DNA from: Armatimonadota bacterium
GTDB taxonomy: Bacteria > Armatimonadota > JAAZEB01
DNA: 50,722 bases
Reading direction: 5' to 3'
Assembly: GCA_012512505.1 (NCBI GenBank)
Contig: JAAZEB010000247.1
Coordinates: forward strand, 1 to 50,722
This document shows positions 8,883 through 17,472 of the stretch, one piece after another. A model generated the notes under the pieces. That model made no database searches. It was given only the letters and a program-made list of their open reading frames with translations, and was not told the DNA's origin. The position numbers and the translations under genes were made by a program. Every line of letters starts with the position of its first letter. Position 1 is the first letter of the stretch.

Positions 8883-10817
8883 ATGCAGCGACGGGCGGTT
8901 GTCCTCTTCTTCTTCCTGGGTATGGCTCTTCCGTGGCCGGCGGCGGCTGCCGAAGCCCCCGCGCCGCTGGCGATTGTCGCGGCGGTTCCCGCTGCCGCCG
9001 GCGGCCTCCGCATTCCTGATCCGCTCACCGCGGTCACCGCGGACACCCTGGGGCGCGCCCTCGCGCAGATCGCGGGCGTGACCATCGCCAGCCCCAGCGG
9101 CGTCTATCACGCCTCCCTGGCCGTCGGTAACGAGGGCGTCACCACCCCGGAGATCGCCGCGAAGACCGCTCAGCGGCTGCAGGCACGCCTCGCCATTCTG
9201 GTGCAGGCCGCCGTGGCCGACCAGGGGTTGACGCTGACCGGCACCCCCGCCCTCCCGGAGGCGGGCCGCGGTAAGGCGCCGGCGCCGTTCCAGGCAGCCG
9301 GCAAGCTGCAGATCGACACCGACCGCTTCACCATCCTGAGCGACTTCGTTCAGGCCGCCATCAAGGCGCTGGAGCTCAAGCCCACCGCGGAGGAACAGCA
9401 GCGGATCAATCGGATCGTGCGGGCAACGGCCTCGCCCAAGGCGTTTGACCTGTATGCCGAGGCGCGCCAGCAGATGCTACTCGGCTCGCTGGAAGGCTAC
9501 CAGACCGCCGTGCTGCGCCTCCAGGAGATAGTCCTCGGCACCGGTGCTGGCAACGCCATCCCCCCGGTGGACGACCGCTTCGCGCTGGCGCACGCGGCGC
9601 TGGCGGAGTCGGCGGCGCTGCTCAGCATGCAGCAGGCGCTGGTTGGCTTGCGCGACAACCGCCTGAAGACGATGGCGGTGCGCGCGGCGGAGGCTGCCGT
9701 CAAGCTGGAGCCGGGCCTGCCAGACACGCACCGCGCGCTGGCGTTGGCCTGCGCGCTAGTCGAGCGGCACCGGCAGGCGGAGCAGGAGGCCCGGGAGGCG
9801 CTCCGGATCAAGCCGAACGACCCCGGCGCCCACCTCTGGCTGGGCGTGGCCCTCGGCGGTGATGGCAAGGCCGAACTGGAAACAGCCCTGAAGCTCGACC
9901 CCAGCCTGGGGCTGGGCCACCTCTTCCTCGCCGTCCTGGCCGCCGCCGAGGGCAACAAGGAGGTGCTGGCAGAGGAGTGCCGCAAGGCGCTGGCGCTCAG
10001 CCCGGCCGACCCCTCCCCCTCCCTGCTGCTGGGGATGATCTACACCGGCGAAGGCAAGATAGACGAGGCGGTCGCCACCTACAAACAGGCGCTGATCGCC
10101 AACCCGCGCGCCGCCCTGGCGCATGGGGCACTCGCCCGCATCTACTACCGTCGGGGGCAGAAGGAGCTGGCCACCGACTCCTTGAAGCAGGCGTTTGGCC
10201 TCGATTCCCGCATCGCCCAGATGATGCGCGAGCAGGCGGCCACCTACCAGCAGGCGGGCAACTGGGAAGAGGCCGAGAAGGAGTACCAACTCATCCTCCT
10301 CGGCGACCCCAACGACCCGGAGTCGCTGCGCGGCCTCGGCACGCTGGCGCTCGACCGTGGCCGGCTGGAGGATGCCGAGCGCTACTATCGCCAGGCACTG
10401 ACGGTGAGCCCCAAGGACGTGTGGGCCTGGATCGGTCTGTCGCGCTGCCACCAGCGGCAGGGGAAGGACGAGGAGTCGCTTCAGGATCTGCGCCGCGCCG
10501 TTGACCTACAGAACGAGGATGCCACGGTGCGCGGCGCCCACCTGGAGCGCGGCCGGGCCTACCTGGCGCTCGGGCAGGCCTACCAACAGCGCAACCGCAC
10601 CCAGGAGGCCCTGGAGGCCTACGACAAGGCGGTGGAACTGCTGAACACGCCGGACGCTCATTTCCTGCGCGCTCAGCTCCTCGAAACGGCGCAGCCGGCG
10701 CAGGCGCCCGCGGCCTGGCAGGCGTTCCTGGATGCCGTCGAGGTGATCGGCGGCCCGAAGAGCGACCGCGACAAAGAGCGCGTGGCCTACGCCCGGCAAC
10801 GCCTGCGCCGCGAGTGA
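8883..10817 (+). CDS. Secreted TPR-repeat protein
   Basis: The chosen start, ATG 8883, gives a clean signal peptide (RRAVVLFFFLGMALPWPAAAAEA); an earlier in-frame start at 8817 would bury it. The mature part, about 620 residues, has an N-terminal alpha/beta region (25-170, with a stretch resembling an OMP-assembly or CsgG/TolB-type N-domain, tentative) followed by about nine tetratricopeptide units from 190 to 610 (for example ALAHGALARIYYRRGQKELA). TPR proteins of this size usually act as periplasmic scaffolds. It has its own promoter (8717-8746), and a GC-rich nested hairpin separates it from the convergent ABC gene. The partner is unknown. Confidence 0.88.
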   Translation: MQRRAVVLFFFLGMALPWPAAAAEAPAPLAIVAAVPAAAGGLRIPDPLTAVTADTLGRALAQIAGVTIASPSGVYHASLAVGNEGVTTPEIAAKTAQRLQARLAILVQAAVADQGLTLTGTPALPEAGRGKAPAPFQAAGKLQIDTDRFTILSDFVQAAIKALELKPTAEEQQRINRIVRATASPKAFDLYAEARQQMLLGSLEGYQTAVLRLQEIVLGTGAGNAIPPVDDRFALAHAALAESAALLSMQQALVGLRDNRLKTMAVRAAEAAVKLEPGLPDTHRALALACALVERHRQAEQEAREALRIKPNDPGAHLWLGVALGGDGKAELETALKLDPSLGLGHLFLAVLAAAEGNKEVLAEECRKALALSPADPSPSLLLGMIYTGEGKIDEAVATYKQALIANPRAALAHGALARIYYRRGQKELATDSLKQAFGLDSRIAQMMREQAATYQQAGNWEEAEKEYQLILLGDPNDPESLRGLGTLALDRGRLEDAERYYRQALTVSPKDVWAWIGLSRCHQRQGKDEESLQDLRRAVDLQNEDATVRGAHLERGRAYLALGQAYQQRNRTQEALEAYDKAVELLNTPDAHFLRAQLLETAQPAQAPAAWQAFLDAVEVIGGPKSDRDKERVAYARQRLRRE

Positions 10818-10829
10818 CAGAGAGACGAT

Positions 10830-10909
10830 GGCCCCCCTGGCCCCCCGAAACCGGGGGGTAGTGGCGTAATGTGGGAGAGCCCCCCCAGCATTGGGGGGGA
10901 AGGGGGGCC
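10830..10909. terminator. Nested G/C-tract hairpin element between convergent genes
   Basis: An outer stem of GGCCCCCC (10830-10837) and GGGGGGCC (10902-10909) encloses two hairpins: six C with six G (10841-10858), and seven C plus A with T plus seven G (10880-10899). It would work on either strand as a bidirectional terminator and also looks like a mobile palindromic element. Confidence 0.65.
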
Positions 10910-10938
10910 GCGCCGGTCGGGGTGGCTCTTGGTCGCGC

Positions 10939-11610
10939 CTAATCGCGGGGGCGAATGCGGCCATCGCGCAGCTCGACCACCCGGTCGGTCTGCTGTGCCA
11001 GTGACAGGTCGTGCGTGGCGATGAGGATCGCCAGCCCCTCGCGCTGCAGGTCGCGCAGGATCGCCAGGATCGCGTCGCGCGAGCGGTGCTCCAGCCGGCC
11101 GGTCGGCTCGTCGGCCAGCAGCAGCTTTGGCTGGTTCACCAGTGCCCGGGCGATGGCCACCCGCTGCATGTCGCCCCCGTTGAGCTGGTCCGGGAAGGCA
11201 TCGGCGTTCGCCCCCAGGCCCACCTTCTCGATCAGCGCCGCCACGCGCTCCGGGTCGCGCCGCCGGGCGAAGACGAGCGGCAGCTCGATGTTCTCGCGCA
11301 CCGTCAGCGTCGGGATCAGGTAGAAGAGCTGGAAGATGAACCCGATGCGGTCGCGCCGGAACGCCACCAACTCCTTCTCCGGCAGCGCGGTCACCTCGGT
11401 GCCCAGCACCCGCAAGCTGCCGCGGCTGGGCCGGTCGAGGCAGCCCACCTGATTGAGGAAGGTGGTTTTCCCTGAACCGGATCGCCCGACGATGCCTACC
11501 ATCTCACCGCTTCGCACCGTCAGGCTCATCCCGGCCAGGGCGTGGATCTCCTCCGCGTCCCGCCGGTAGGTCCGCCACACGTCTTGCGCCTCCAGCACCG
11601 TATCGCTCAT
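10939..11610 (-). CDS. ABC transporter ATP-binding protein, LolD/MacB type, with altered signature
   Basis: The 223-residue ATPase starts at ATG 11610 after GGGAGGAGAGAG. Walker A is GRSGSGKT (42-49), Q-loop Gln94, Walker B LLLADE with Glu168, and H-loop His200. The signature reads LNGGD (143-147) instead of LSGGQ, and the usual TGNLD reads TGRLE. It is the last gene of the run that begins with the permeases upstream and lies 13 bases after the other ATPase. With that ATPase it should energise the FtsX-type permeases. The altered signature suggests it may be the weaker half of a heterodimer with one active and one degenerate site. Confidence 0.93.
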   Translation of the reverse strand: MSDTVLEAQDVWRTYRRDAEEIHALAGMSLTVRSGEMVGIVGRSGSGKTTFLNQVGCLDRPSRGSLRVLGTEVTALPEKELVAFRRDRIGFIFQLFYLIPTLTVRENIELPLVFARRRDPERVAALIEKVGLGANADAFPDQLNGGDMQRVAIARALVNQPKLLLADEPTGRLEHRSRDAILAILRDLQREGLAILIATHDLSLAQQTDRVVELRDGRIRPRD

Positions 11611-11623
11611 CTCTCTCCTCCCG

Positions 11624-12367
11624 CTACCGCTGCTCTCTGCCCGCGCACTCGCACACCCGCCCCTCATCCAGCCGCACCACGCGATGCGCGTGTGTCGCTA
11701 CCTCCTGATCGTGCGTGGCCAGGAGGATGGTGAGTCCTTCGCCGGCTAACTCCTGGAAAAGCCGGAGAATGTCATCGCGGGTGCGCGTGTCCAGGTTGCC
11801 GGTGGGCTCGTCGGCCAACACCAGGCGGGGGTGGTTCACCAGGGCGCGCGCCACCGCCACGCGCTGCTGCTCGCCGCCCGACAGCTCCGCCGGCCGGTGC
11901 CCGACCCGGTGCCCGAGGCCCACCCGCTCCAGCAGCTCGCGCGCTCGGGCGCGGTTTGGCTTGCCGGTCCAAAGCTGGGGCATCGCCACGTTCTCCAGGG
12001 CGGAGAGGGTTGGCATCAGGTAGAACTGCTGGAAGATGAAGCCGATGTTCTCCCGCCGGATCCGGGCCAGGGGCTCTTCACTCAGCCTGCCGGCGCCCTC
12101 CCCCACCGGGTGGCCCACAACCGTCAGCCGCCCGGAGGTGACCCGATCCATCAGCCCGAGCAAGTTGAGGGTGGTGGTCTTGCCGGCGCCGGAGGGTCCC
12201 AGCAAGCAGACGAACTCGCCAGGCATCAAGGTAAGGTCCACCCCCTTCAGCGCCTGGATCACCTCCGCGCCTCGCCGGTACGCCTTCACCACCTTCTCGG
12301 CTCGCGCCACCACTGCTGGCGTCTGCCCGCTTTCCTCGCCGCGGACCGCCACGGTCTTCTCCGCCAT
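11624..12367 (-). CDS. ABC transporter ATP-binding protein, LolD/MacB type
   Basis: The 247-residue ATPase starts at ATG 12367 behind GGGAGGAGAGTG. All motifs are canonical: GPSGAGKT (Walker A), [15 protein letters not shown] (signature), [12 protein letters not shown] (Walker B and D-loop) and ATHD (H-loop). The N-terminus has about 25 extra residues ahead of the domain. It lies between the permease gene (48 bases upstream) and the second ATPase gene, so it is the natural energy source for the two permeases. MacB/LolD-type systems move substrates by mechanotransmission across the envelope rather than through a classic channel. Confidence 0.95.
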   Translation of the reverse strand: MAEKTVAVRGEESGQTPAVVARAEKVVKAYRRGAEVIQALKGVDLTLMPGEFVCLLGPSGAGKTTTLNLLGLMDRVTSGRLTVVGHPVGEGAGRLSEEPLARIRRENIGFIFQQFYLMPTLSALENVAMPQLWTGKPNRARARELLERVGLGHRVGHRPAELSGGEQQRVAVARALVNHPRLVLADEPTGNLDTRTRDDILRLFQELAGEGLTILLATHDQEVATHAHRVVRLDEGRVCECAGREQR

Positions 12368-12415
12368 CTGCACTCTCCTCCCGCGTGGGTGGCTCCTCAT
12401 CACTCTCCCAACCGC

Positions 12416-13618
12416 CTACTCCGTTCGGATCGCCTCCATCGGGCTGACGCTAGCGGCGCGCCAGGCGGGATAGGCTCCGGCGACCACCCCGAGGCCCACC
12501 GCCAGGAGCATCGCCGCCCCGAAGACCGGCCAGGAGAACCCGATCAGCGCCCCCTTCGGCACGGAGATCAACGCCGTCTTTGCCAGCACCCCCTTGATGA
12601 ACGCCTCGGTGCCCCGGCTGGCCACCAGCGCCAGGGCGGTGCCCGCCAGACCACCAGCGGCGCACATCAGCACCGTCTCCGCCCAAATCAAGCGGAAGAC
12701 GTCGCCCGCGCTGGCGCCGACCGCCTTCATCATCCCGATCTCCCGGGTGCGCTCGAAGACAGCCATCAGGATCGTGTTCAGCACCCCCACGGTGCCAATC
12801 GCAATCGCCACCAGGACAATCGCCAGCACGAACACCTTGGTGTTTTGCACCAACTGCCCCATCGTGCTTAGCAACTCGGTGAGCGGGAAGACGTTCATGT
12901 TCGCCTCAGACCGCTTCAGGGCATCCACCACCGGCGCCACGTTCGCCACGTCACTCACCTTCACCAGGATCACCACAATCCGCTCGGGCAGGTGGAACAC
13001 CCGCTGCAGCGTCGCGAGCGGCAGGAAGAAGAAGCCATCGTCCTGGGTGGCGGTGGGCTCCAGGATGCCGCCCACGCGGAAGGTGGCGTCCACAGTGAAG
13101 TTGCCGCGCGCCTCGTAGATCCGGTAGGGATCCCCCACCTTCAGCCCCAGCGCCTCGGCGACGCTGGCCCCGACGATCAGCGAGTCCTCCCCGGTGAACC
13201 AGCCGCCCTCCCGGAAGCGCCAGTTCTGGCGCAGGTTGCGGAAGTGCTCGTCTACCCCCAGGAAGATCTGGTTCTTTTCCTGGGCATTCTTGGCGATGAT
13301 CGCGTCCATCAGGATGCCGGCGCTCTCAGCGATGCCGGGCACCGCCCGGACCTTCTCCAGGTACTCTTCCTTAAGATAGCGCGGCCACTTGCCCCCGTGC
13401 AGCACGATGGTGGAGGCCTCGTAGGGGCAGCCCTTGGGCACCACCATGATGTGCGCGCCCAGGGCGTTCAGGTCTTCACGCAGGCCCTTCTCGTAGCCCT
13501 GCTGGAACTCCAACAGGCTGTAGAGGACCGCGATGGCGACGGCCACGCCAGCCACGGTGAGCGTAGTGCGCACCGGCCGCCGCCGTAGGTTCTTCAGTGC
13601 CAGGCGGAACCATACCAT
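12416..13618 (-). CDS. FtsX/MacB-type ABC permease with GCPYEA motif (first of pair)
   Basis: This 400-residue permease starts at ATG 13618 (GGAGGTGG upstream). It has one N-terminal membrane helix (about 20-38), a periplasmic domain of about 220 residues, then three helices (about 270-390) with the FtsX signature (NTILMAVFERTREIGMMKAVGA). The periplasmic domain begins with a conserved stretch, GCPYEAST (Cys64). The partner permease upstream has the same motif at the same residue. The gene sits 22 bases after that permease and ahead of the two ATPases, so all four probably form one transporter. The substrate is unknown; a metal, a thiol compound, a cofactor or a lipoprotein are options. Confidence 0.93.
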   Translation of the reverse strand: MVWFRLALKNLRRRPVRTTLTVAGVAVAIAVLYSLLEFQQGYEKGLREDLNALGAHIMVVPKGCPYEASTIVLHGGKWPRYLKEEYLEKVRAVPGIAESAGILMDAIIAKNAQEKNQIFLGVDEHFRNLRQNWRFREGGWFTGEDSLIVGASVAEALGLKVGDPYRIYEARGNFTVDATFRVGGILEPTATQDDGFFFLPLATLQRVFHLPERIVVILVKVSDVANVAPVVDALKRSEANMNVFPLTELLSTMGQLVQNTKVFVLAIVLVAIAIGTVGVLNTILMAVFERTREIGMMKAVGASAGDVFRLIWAETVLMCAAGGLAGTALALVASRGTEAFIKGVLAKTALISVPKGALIGFSWPVFGAAMLLAVGLGVVAGAYPAWRAASVSPMEAIRTE

Positions 13619-13640
13619 ATCTCTCTCCACCTCCCCCGCG

Positions 13641-14903
13641 CTACTCGGCACGCAGCGCCTCGATCGGCCGGGCCCGCGAGGCTTTCAGCGCCGGGTAGAT
13701 CCCGGCGACCACGCCCACCACCAGCACGAACAGCAGGCACAACACGAAGAGGCGCGGCTCCAGGGCGACCACGCTACCTTTCACCCCCGCCAGCAGCTCC
13801 ATGCGCGCCATCGCCCCCTTCAGCACCCCCTCGAGGGCGCGGGCACCGACCACCGCCAGCGCCAACCCAACGCCCCCGCCGATGCCCACCATCAGCATCG
13901 TCTCCAGCCAGATGAGCTGAAAGACGTGGCTCTGGCCGGCGCCGGTGGCGCGCATCACCCCGATCTCCCGCGTGCGCTCGAAGACCGACATCAGCACCGT
14001 GTTCAGCACCCCCAGGGCGCTGATGGCGACCACCACGAAGACGATGGAGAAGATGAGCGTTTGGGCTGAGCCCAGCAGGTTCTGCATCGTGCCGAGAAGC
14101 TCGCCCATCGCCACCACCTCGGCGCCCTCAATCGTCTCCAACTGCTCGGTGATGGCATTCGCCTTCGCTGGGTCGCTGAATCGGATCTGCACGGTGGTGA
14201 TCTGGCCCGGCTGGGCGAACATCGCCTGCGCGGTTTTCAGCGGCACGAAGAAGAAGCCATCATCCTGCTGCCCGGTTGGCGCCAGCACGCCCACCACCTT
14301 CAAGGCGCGGTCGAGCTCGGGGATGTAGATCTCGTCGCCGACGCCGGAAAGCTCGATGAGCGCGGCGTCAAACCCCAGGATGACGGCGTTTGGGTCGGCC
14401 ATCGCCCGGACGAAGTCGGCTCGGGTCATCAAGTTGGCGGGGTCGGCAGCCAGCTTCTCCCAGTCATTTTGCAGCGTCTGCGCGTCGAGGCGCACCTTGA
14501 GGATCTTCCACCAGTTCTTCAGGTCGAAGGTGCGTTCGTCGATGCCGAAGTAGACATCGGCCCGTCCCTCATCAGGGCGACTGATGGCGCTCATGAACGC
14601 CGGCGCGGCAATCTGGATTCCGTCGATCTGATCCACGGTGGCGACGGTGCGCTCCGGCAGGTGGTTGTCGATCTTGCCGCCCTTCATCAGCAGCGAGGCG
14701 GCCTCGTAGGGGCAGCCGATCGGCAGCACCATGGCGTGGACCCCCATCTGCTGAAGCTGCCGGTTCAGCGCCTGGCGGTAGCCCTTGTTGAACGCCAGCA
14801 GAGTGAACAGCACCGCCACCGCCACGGCGATGCTCAACACCGTCAACCCGGTGCGCACCCGGCGATGAAGTAGATTCCGCAGCGCGAAACGTAAGTATGG
14901 CAC
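13641..14903 (-). CDS. FtsX/MacB-type ABC permease with GCPYEA motif (second of pair)
   Basis: The best start is GTG 14903, nine bases after GGGAGGG; GTG 14909 is too close to it, and ATG 14939 would add a non-hydrophobic tail. The 420-residue protein repeats the plan of its neighbour: helix at 20-38, periplasmic domain with GCPYEAAS (Cys64), then three C-terminal helices with NTVLMSVFERTREIGVMRATGA. Its periplasmic domain is about 20 residues longer (around FDLKNWWKI and DFVRAMADPN). The two permeases likely form a heterodimer. About 200 bases with repeats separate it from the OB-fold gene upstream. Confidence 0.92.
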   Translation of the reverse strand: MPYLRFALRNLLHRRVRTGLTVLSIAVAVAVLFTLLAFNKGYRQALNRQLQQMGVHAMVLPIGCPYEAASLLMKGGKIDNHLPERTVATVDQIDGIQIAAPAFMSAISRPDEGRADVYFGIDERTFDLKNWWKILKVRLDAQTLQNDWEKLAADPANLMTRADFVRAMADPNAVILGFDAALIELSGVGDEIYIPELDRALKVVGVLAPTGQQDDGFFFVPLKTAQAMFAQPGQITTVQIRFSDPAKANAITEQLETIEGAEVVAMGELLGTMQNLLGSAQTLIFSIVFVVVAISALGVLNTVLMSVFERTREIGVMRATGAGQSHVFQLIWLETMLMVGIGGGVGLALAVVGARALEGVLKGAMARMELLAGVKGSVVALEPRLFVLCLLFVLVVGVVAGIYPALKASRARPIEALRAE

Positions 14904-14944
14904 AAGCACTCTCCCTCCCGTGGGGGATGGTAGCGGCATCAGGG

Positions 14945-15053
14945 TCGGAGACCCTCCTACATCAGGTGCGCGGTCGGATCGCCGGCGACCCGCCGGCCCG
15001 CCGTAGGAGGCGTCTCCAACACCGGTCGGTCGGAGCGCCGGCGTCCCGCCGGC
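14945..15053. repeat. Two copies of a dispersed palindromic repeat
   Basis: The 27-base core (14971-14997 and 15027-15053) begins CGGTCGGA and ends in the perfect hairpin GCCGGCG-WCC-CGCCGGC. Each copy has a GGAG/CTCC-rich stretch just upstream, and a third copy lies at 50696-50722. It occupies most of the gap between the OB-fold and permease genes and may act as an intercistronic hairpin. Confidence 0.75.
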
Positions 15054-15111
15054 CGCCGTTGGGCCAGCGCGCTCCTCCTATGGACCACGTCCCCCGGCGG
15101 CGCCGACGCCG

Positions 15112-15498
15112 CTAGAGCTTCGCCCCAATCGCGGCGATCTGGGGCGTGCCCGTTTCGCTGACGGACACGGAACCCCGCACCGTGATCTCCGACCCGGTCT
15201 TGCCCAGGGGCATCGCCCACCCGGACGCGGCGGTATCAAAGCGGATGCTGCCAGTGCCGTCGTTCACCACGCCCCAGCACCCGGAGGAGGGGCACTCCTC
15301 GGTCAGCTTGCCTTTCACCACCACCTCTTTGCCATTGTAGGCTTCTGGATTGGCCGTCAATTCGCCAATCGTGGTGATGGTGGCCTCCGCCGGCACACCC
15401 TGCCCCAGGTCCGCCTGGCCCCCAGACGGGCCGGCCACCAGGTAGATCGCGGCGGCCAGCACCGCCAGCACGACAACAACGATCGCTGCGCTCTTCAT
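15112..15498 (-). CDS. Membrane-anchored or secreted OB-fold protein with C-x4-C loop
   Basis: ATG 15498 follows AAGGAGG and starts a 128-residue protein with an N-terminal hydrophobic helix (4-22). The rest fits a small OB-fold (ATITTIGELTANPEAYNGKE, EITVRGSVSVSE). A loop holds CPSSGCW (Cys69 and Cys74), as in DUF4920-like proteins; the two cysteines could form a disulfide or bind a metal. It lies ten bases after the porin gene stop, so the two are co-transcribed. It lacks the heme-binding His of CcmE, which has a similar fold, so it is not that chaperone. Role unknown, in the envelope. Confidence 0.8.
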   Translation of the reverse strand: MKSAAIVVVVLAVLAAAIYLVAGPSGGQADLGQGVPAEATITTIGELTANPEAYNGKEVVVKGKLTEECPSSGCWGVVNDGTGSIRFDTAASGWAMPLGKTGSEITVRGSVSVSETGTPQIAAIGAKL

Positions 15499-15508
15499 CC
15501 TTGCCTCC

Positions 15509-16582
15509 TTAGAACTCCACCAGGAGTTGTGCCGTGACCATCGTCTCATCCATACGCATGCCCCCCTCCCTGGCCCGGCTCTGTTGCAGGACCAGACGGA
15601 GGGTCTGCCGGTCGTTCAACTTGTGTTCCACGCCGGCCCAATAGCCGGTCAGCGCGCCGGAGAACTGGCTCCAGCGCTCCGTGCCGGCTTCCAGCGAGGT
15701 CTGATAGCTCAGGGGATAGCTCACCTGAAGCCAGTGCCCGTAGGCGCCCCGCCCGTCGTCATCGCCGGCCACCACCTCCGCACGCAGAAGAAGCGGGCCG
15801 CGAGAGTACTCCGCGTCCAGGGCCACACGCTGCTTGTGGCTGAACTCCAGCACCTGGGCGGTGCCCATCACTGGATCGGACATCAGCGAGAAGACCGGGA
15901 GCACGCCGGCAAGCGCCGAGAGGCCCAGCCGCAGTTCGTCGGCACCGACGGTGATCGTGCGGCTCAGGCGCGCGGTCAGCACCTTGTTGCCGTTGTTGTC
16001 GCTGCGGAAGGCGCCGTTCCCGGTGGTGAGGGCGACCTGGAACGTGGTCTCGCGGCCAAGGAACCCCTCCACCTCCACGCCCGGATCGATGCGCACGCCC
16101 ACGCTGTAGCGGTAGAGCGTCTGCACCGGCCGGGTGTGCGTCTCGTAGTCGGGCAGGTTGCCGAACGGGATCACGAACTGCCCGAGTTTCACCGTTGGTT
16201 CGCCCAGCTTCCGCCGGTAGATGGCGTAGAGGTTGCCGAAGTGCATGTCGCGCCCCCGCCCCTCCATCGAGGTGTAGAGCGGAATCTGGACGGCATACTC
16301 CAGGTGCTGGCCAATCTCGCCGGTGATCTCCGCCTCGGCGGCCATCACGTCCAGCGTGGTCGGACCCTCGCTGCTGCCCATCGCCCGGGTATCAAGGCGG
16401 TAGCGAATCTGGTAGCGCCGCCCAGTGGGAGAGTCCCGCTCGCCGGCGGCCGCTTCCTCCGTCACGGCCGCCGTCACCGCCGGCGGGGCGGTACTCTCGG
16501 CGTCTACCGCCAGCACGGCCGGCCCTCCTGCTGCCAGCAGCGCCAGCGTCGGCGCCAGCCATCGTGCCCGCAATGCGTCCAT
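15509..16582 (-). CDS. Outer-membrane beta-barrel, porin-like
   Basis: The 357-residue protein has a signal peptide (WLAPTLALLAAGGPAVLAVDA) and then alternating amphipathic strands typical of a 14-18-stranded barrel (for example FGNLYAIYRRKLGEPTVKLGQFVIPFG). It ends in LLVEF, a C-terminal aromatic residue as recognised by the Bam machinery. GQFVIPFGNLPDYETHTRP resembles the pore-facing region of phosphate- or anion-selective porins, but this is weak. It lies between the FMN_bind-like gene and the OB-fold gene on one strand. It could be the outer-membrane exit or entry path of the ABC system downstream, or simply share its regulation. Confidence 0.83.
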   Translation of the reverse strand: MDALRARWLAPTLALLAAGGPAVLAVDAESTAPPAVTAAVTEEAAAGERDSPTGRRYQIRYRLDTRAMGSSEGPTTLDVMAAEAEITGEIGQHLEYAVQIPLYTSMEGRGRDMHFGNLYAIYRRKLGEPTVKLGQFVIPFGNLPDYETHTRPVQTLYRYSVGVRIDPGVEVEGFLGRETTFQVALTTGNGAFRSDNNGNKVLTARLSRTITVGADELRLGLSALAGVLPVFSLMSDPVMGTAQVLEFSHKQRVALDAEYSRGPLLLRAEVVAGDDDGRGAYGHWLQVSYPLSYQTSLEAGTERWSQFSGALTGYWAGVEHKLNDRQTLRLVLQQSRAREGGMRMDETMVTAQLLVEF

Positions 16583-16641
16583 CGTGCATCGACCTTCCGA
16601 TCCATCCGGCCACTCGCGCCCGGCGGCGCGAACGCCGCGCG

Positions 16642-17211
16642 CTAGCCCAGTTCGTCTAGCAGCACCAGCAGCTTCTTCACCGAGAAGGCGACCGTGTGCG
16701 ACGACTTCTCCGCACCCTTGGCGGCGGGCTCGATGTCGCGGCCGATGGTGATCGGGTCCGTGGCGCGCTTACCCTCGAACTGGTCCAGGAACGCCTTGCC
16801 GCGCAGCGCCTGGCGGGCGCGCTCGCGGTCGCGCTGGATGCCCACGCCCTTCACCTTGCCAGCGTTGTCCACCGCCACCACCACCTCAATCGCTCCGTAC
16901 TGCCCTTTGCCAAGGTGGGTGAGGATGGTGCCCACGCGCTTGCCGTCGTCGAGGATGCGGTAGAACTTGAACTCGCTCTCGTCGGCATCGAGGCGGGCGC
17001 CGATGCGCTGCTCGATGGCGGCGCGGCGCGATCCAGGGCGCTTGTACTCCGTTTCGTAGGTATCCGCGCCGGGGAAGAACCGCTTGATGTCCTGGTCCGG
17101 CTTGCGCCACACGCACAGGGCGGCCTCCGCCGCGGGGCGCGCCAACAGGATGGCGATCCCACTCAGGGCGAGAACCGCCGCCAGGCGGCGGAACTGCTTG
17201 CTCTGTCTCAT
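16642..17211 (-). CDS. Secreted FMN_bind-like protein lacking the flavin-attachment Thr
   Basis: ATG 17211 gives 189 residues with a signal peptide (RRLAAVLALSGIAILLARPAAEA). Residues 70-185 fit the FMN_bind fold known from NqrC, RnfG and NosR (GAIEVVVAVDNAGKVKGVGI, then FLDQFEGK). In that family ApbE links FMN to the Thr of a D-x-x-S/T-G-A-T motif. Here the matching place reads KGAEKSS (166-172), with Glu instead of Thr, so covalent flavin is unlikely. It may bind a cofactor non-covalently or act structurally. It heads the porin, OB-fold and ABC run; 59 bases separate it from the porin gene. ATG 17226 is a possible alternative start. Confidence 0.68.
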   Translation of the reverse strand: MRQSKQFRRLAAVLALSGIAILLARPAAEAALCVWRKPDQDIKRFFPGADTYETEYKRPGSRRAAIEQRIGARLDADESEFKFYRILDDGKRVGTILTHLGKGQYGAIEVVVAVDNAGKVKGVGIQRDRERARQALRGKAFLDQFEGKRATDPITIGRDIEPAAKGAEKSSHTVAFSVKKLLVLLDELG

Positions 17212-17472
17212 CTGCTCTGCTCCCATGGGCGCCCACGAAAGCGCCCTCCATCCGCGAATCCGGGTAGGATTGATGACCCGGCGGGGCAGCCCGCCGCCAC
17301 TCCCGCCCGCGCCCCAGGCGCCTGGCGCCGCGCGCGCTGGCCGTTCACCAGCCGCGTGGGCTGCCATGTGTGGAAACGAAGGCATCAGGAGAAGGCGGGG
17401 TCGGTCGGTGCCGCCCCGGGCCTGTAGCACTCCTTTACCGGCCGAGTCGACCGGAATGGTGAACCTTCAGGC

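Noticed and set aside
15112-15498. CcmE heme chaperone
   Set aside because: The OB-fold is similar, but the heme-binding His motif is absent and no other ccm gene is near.
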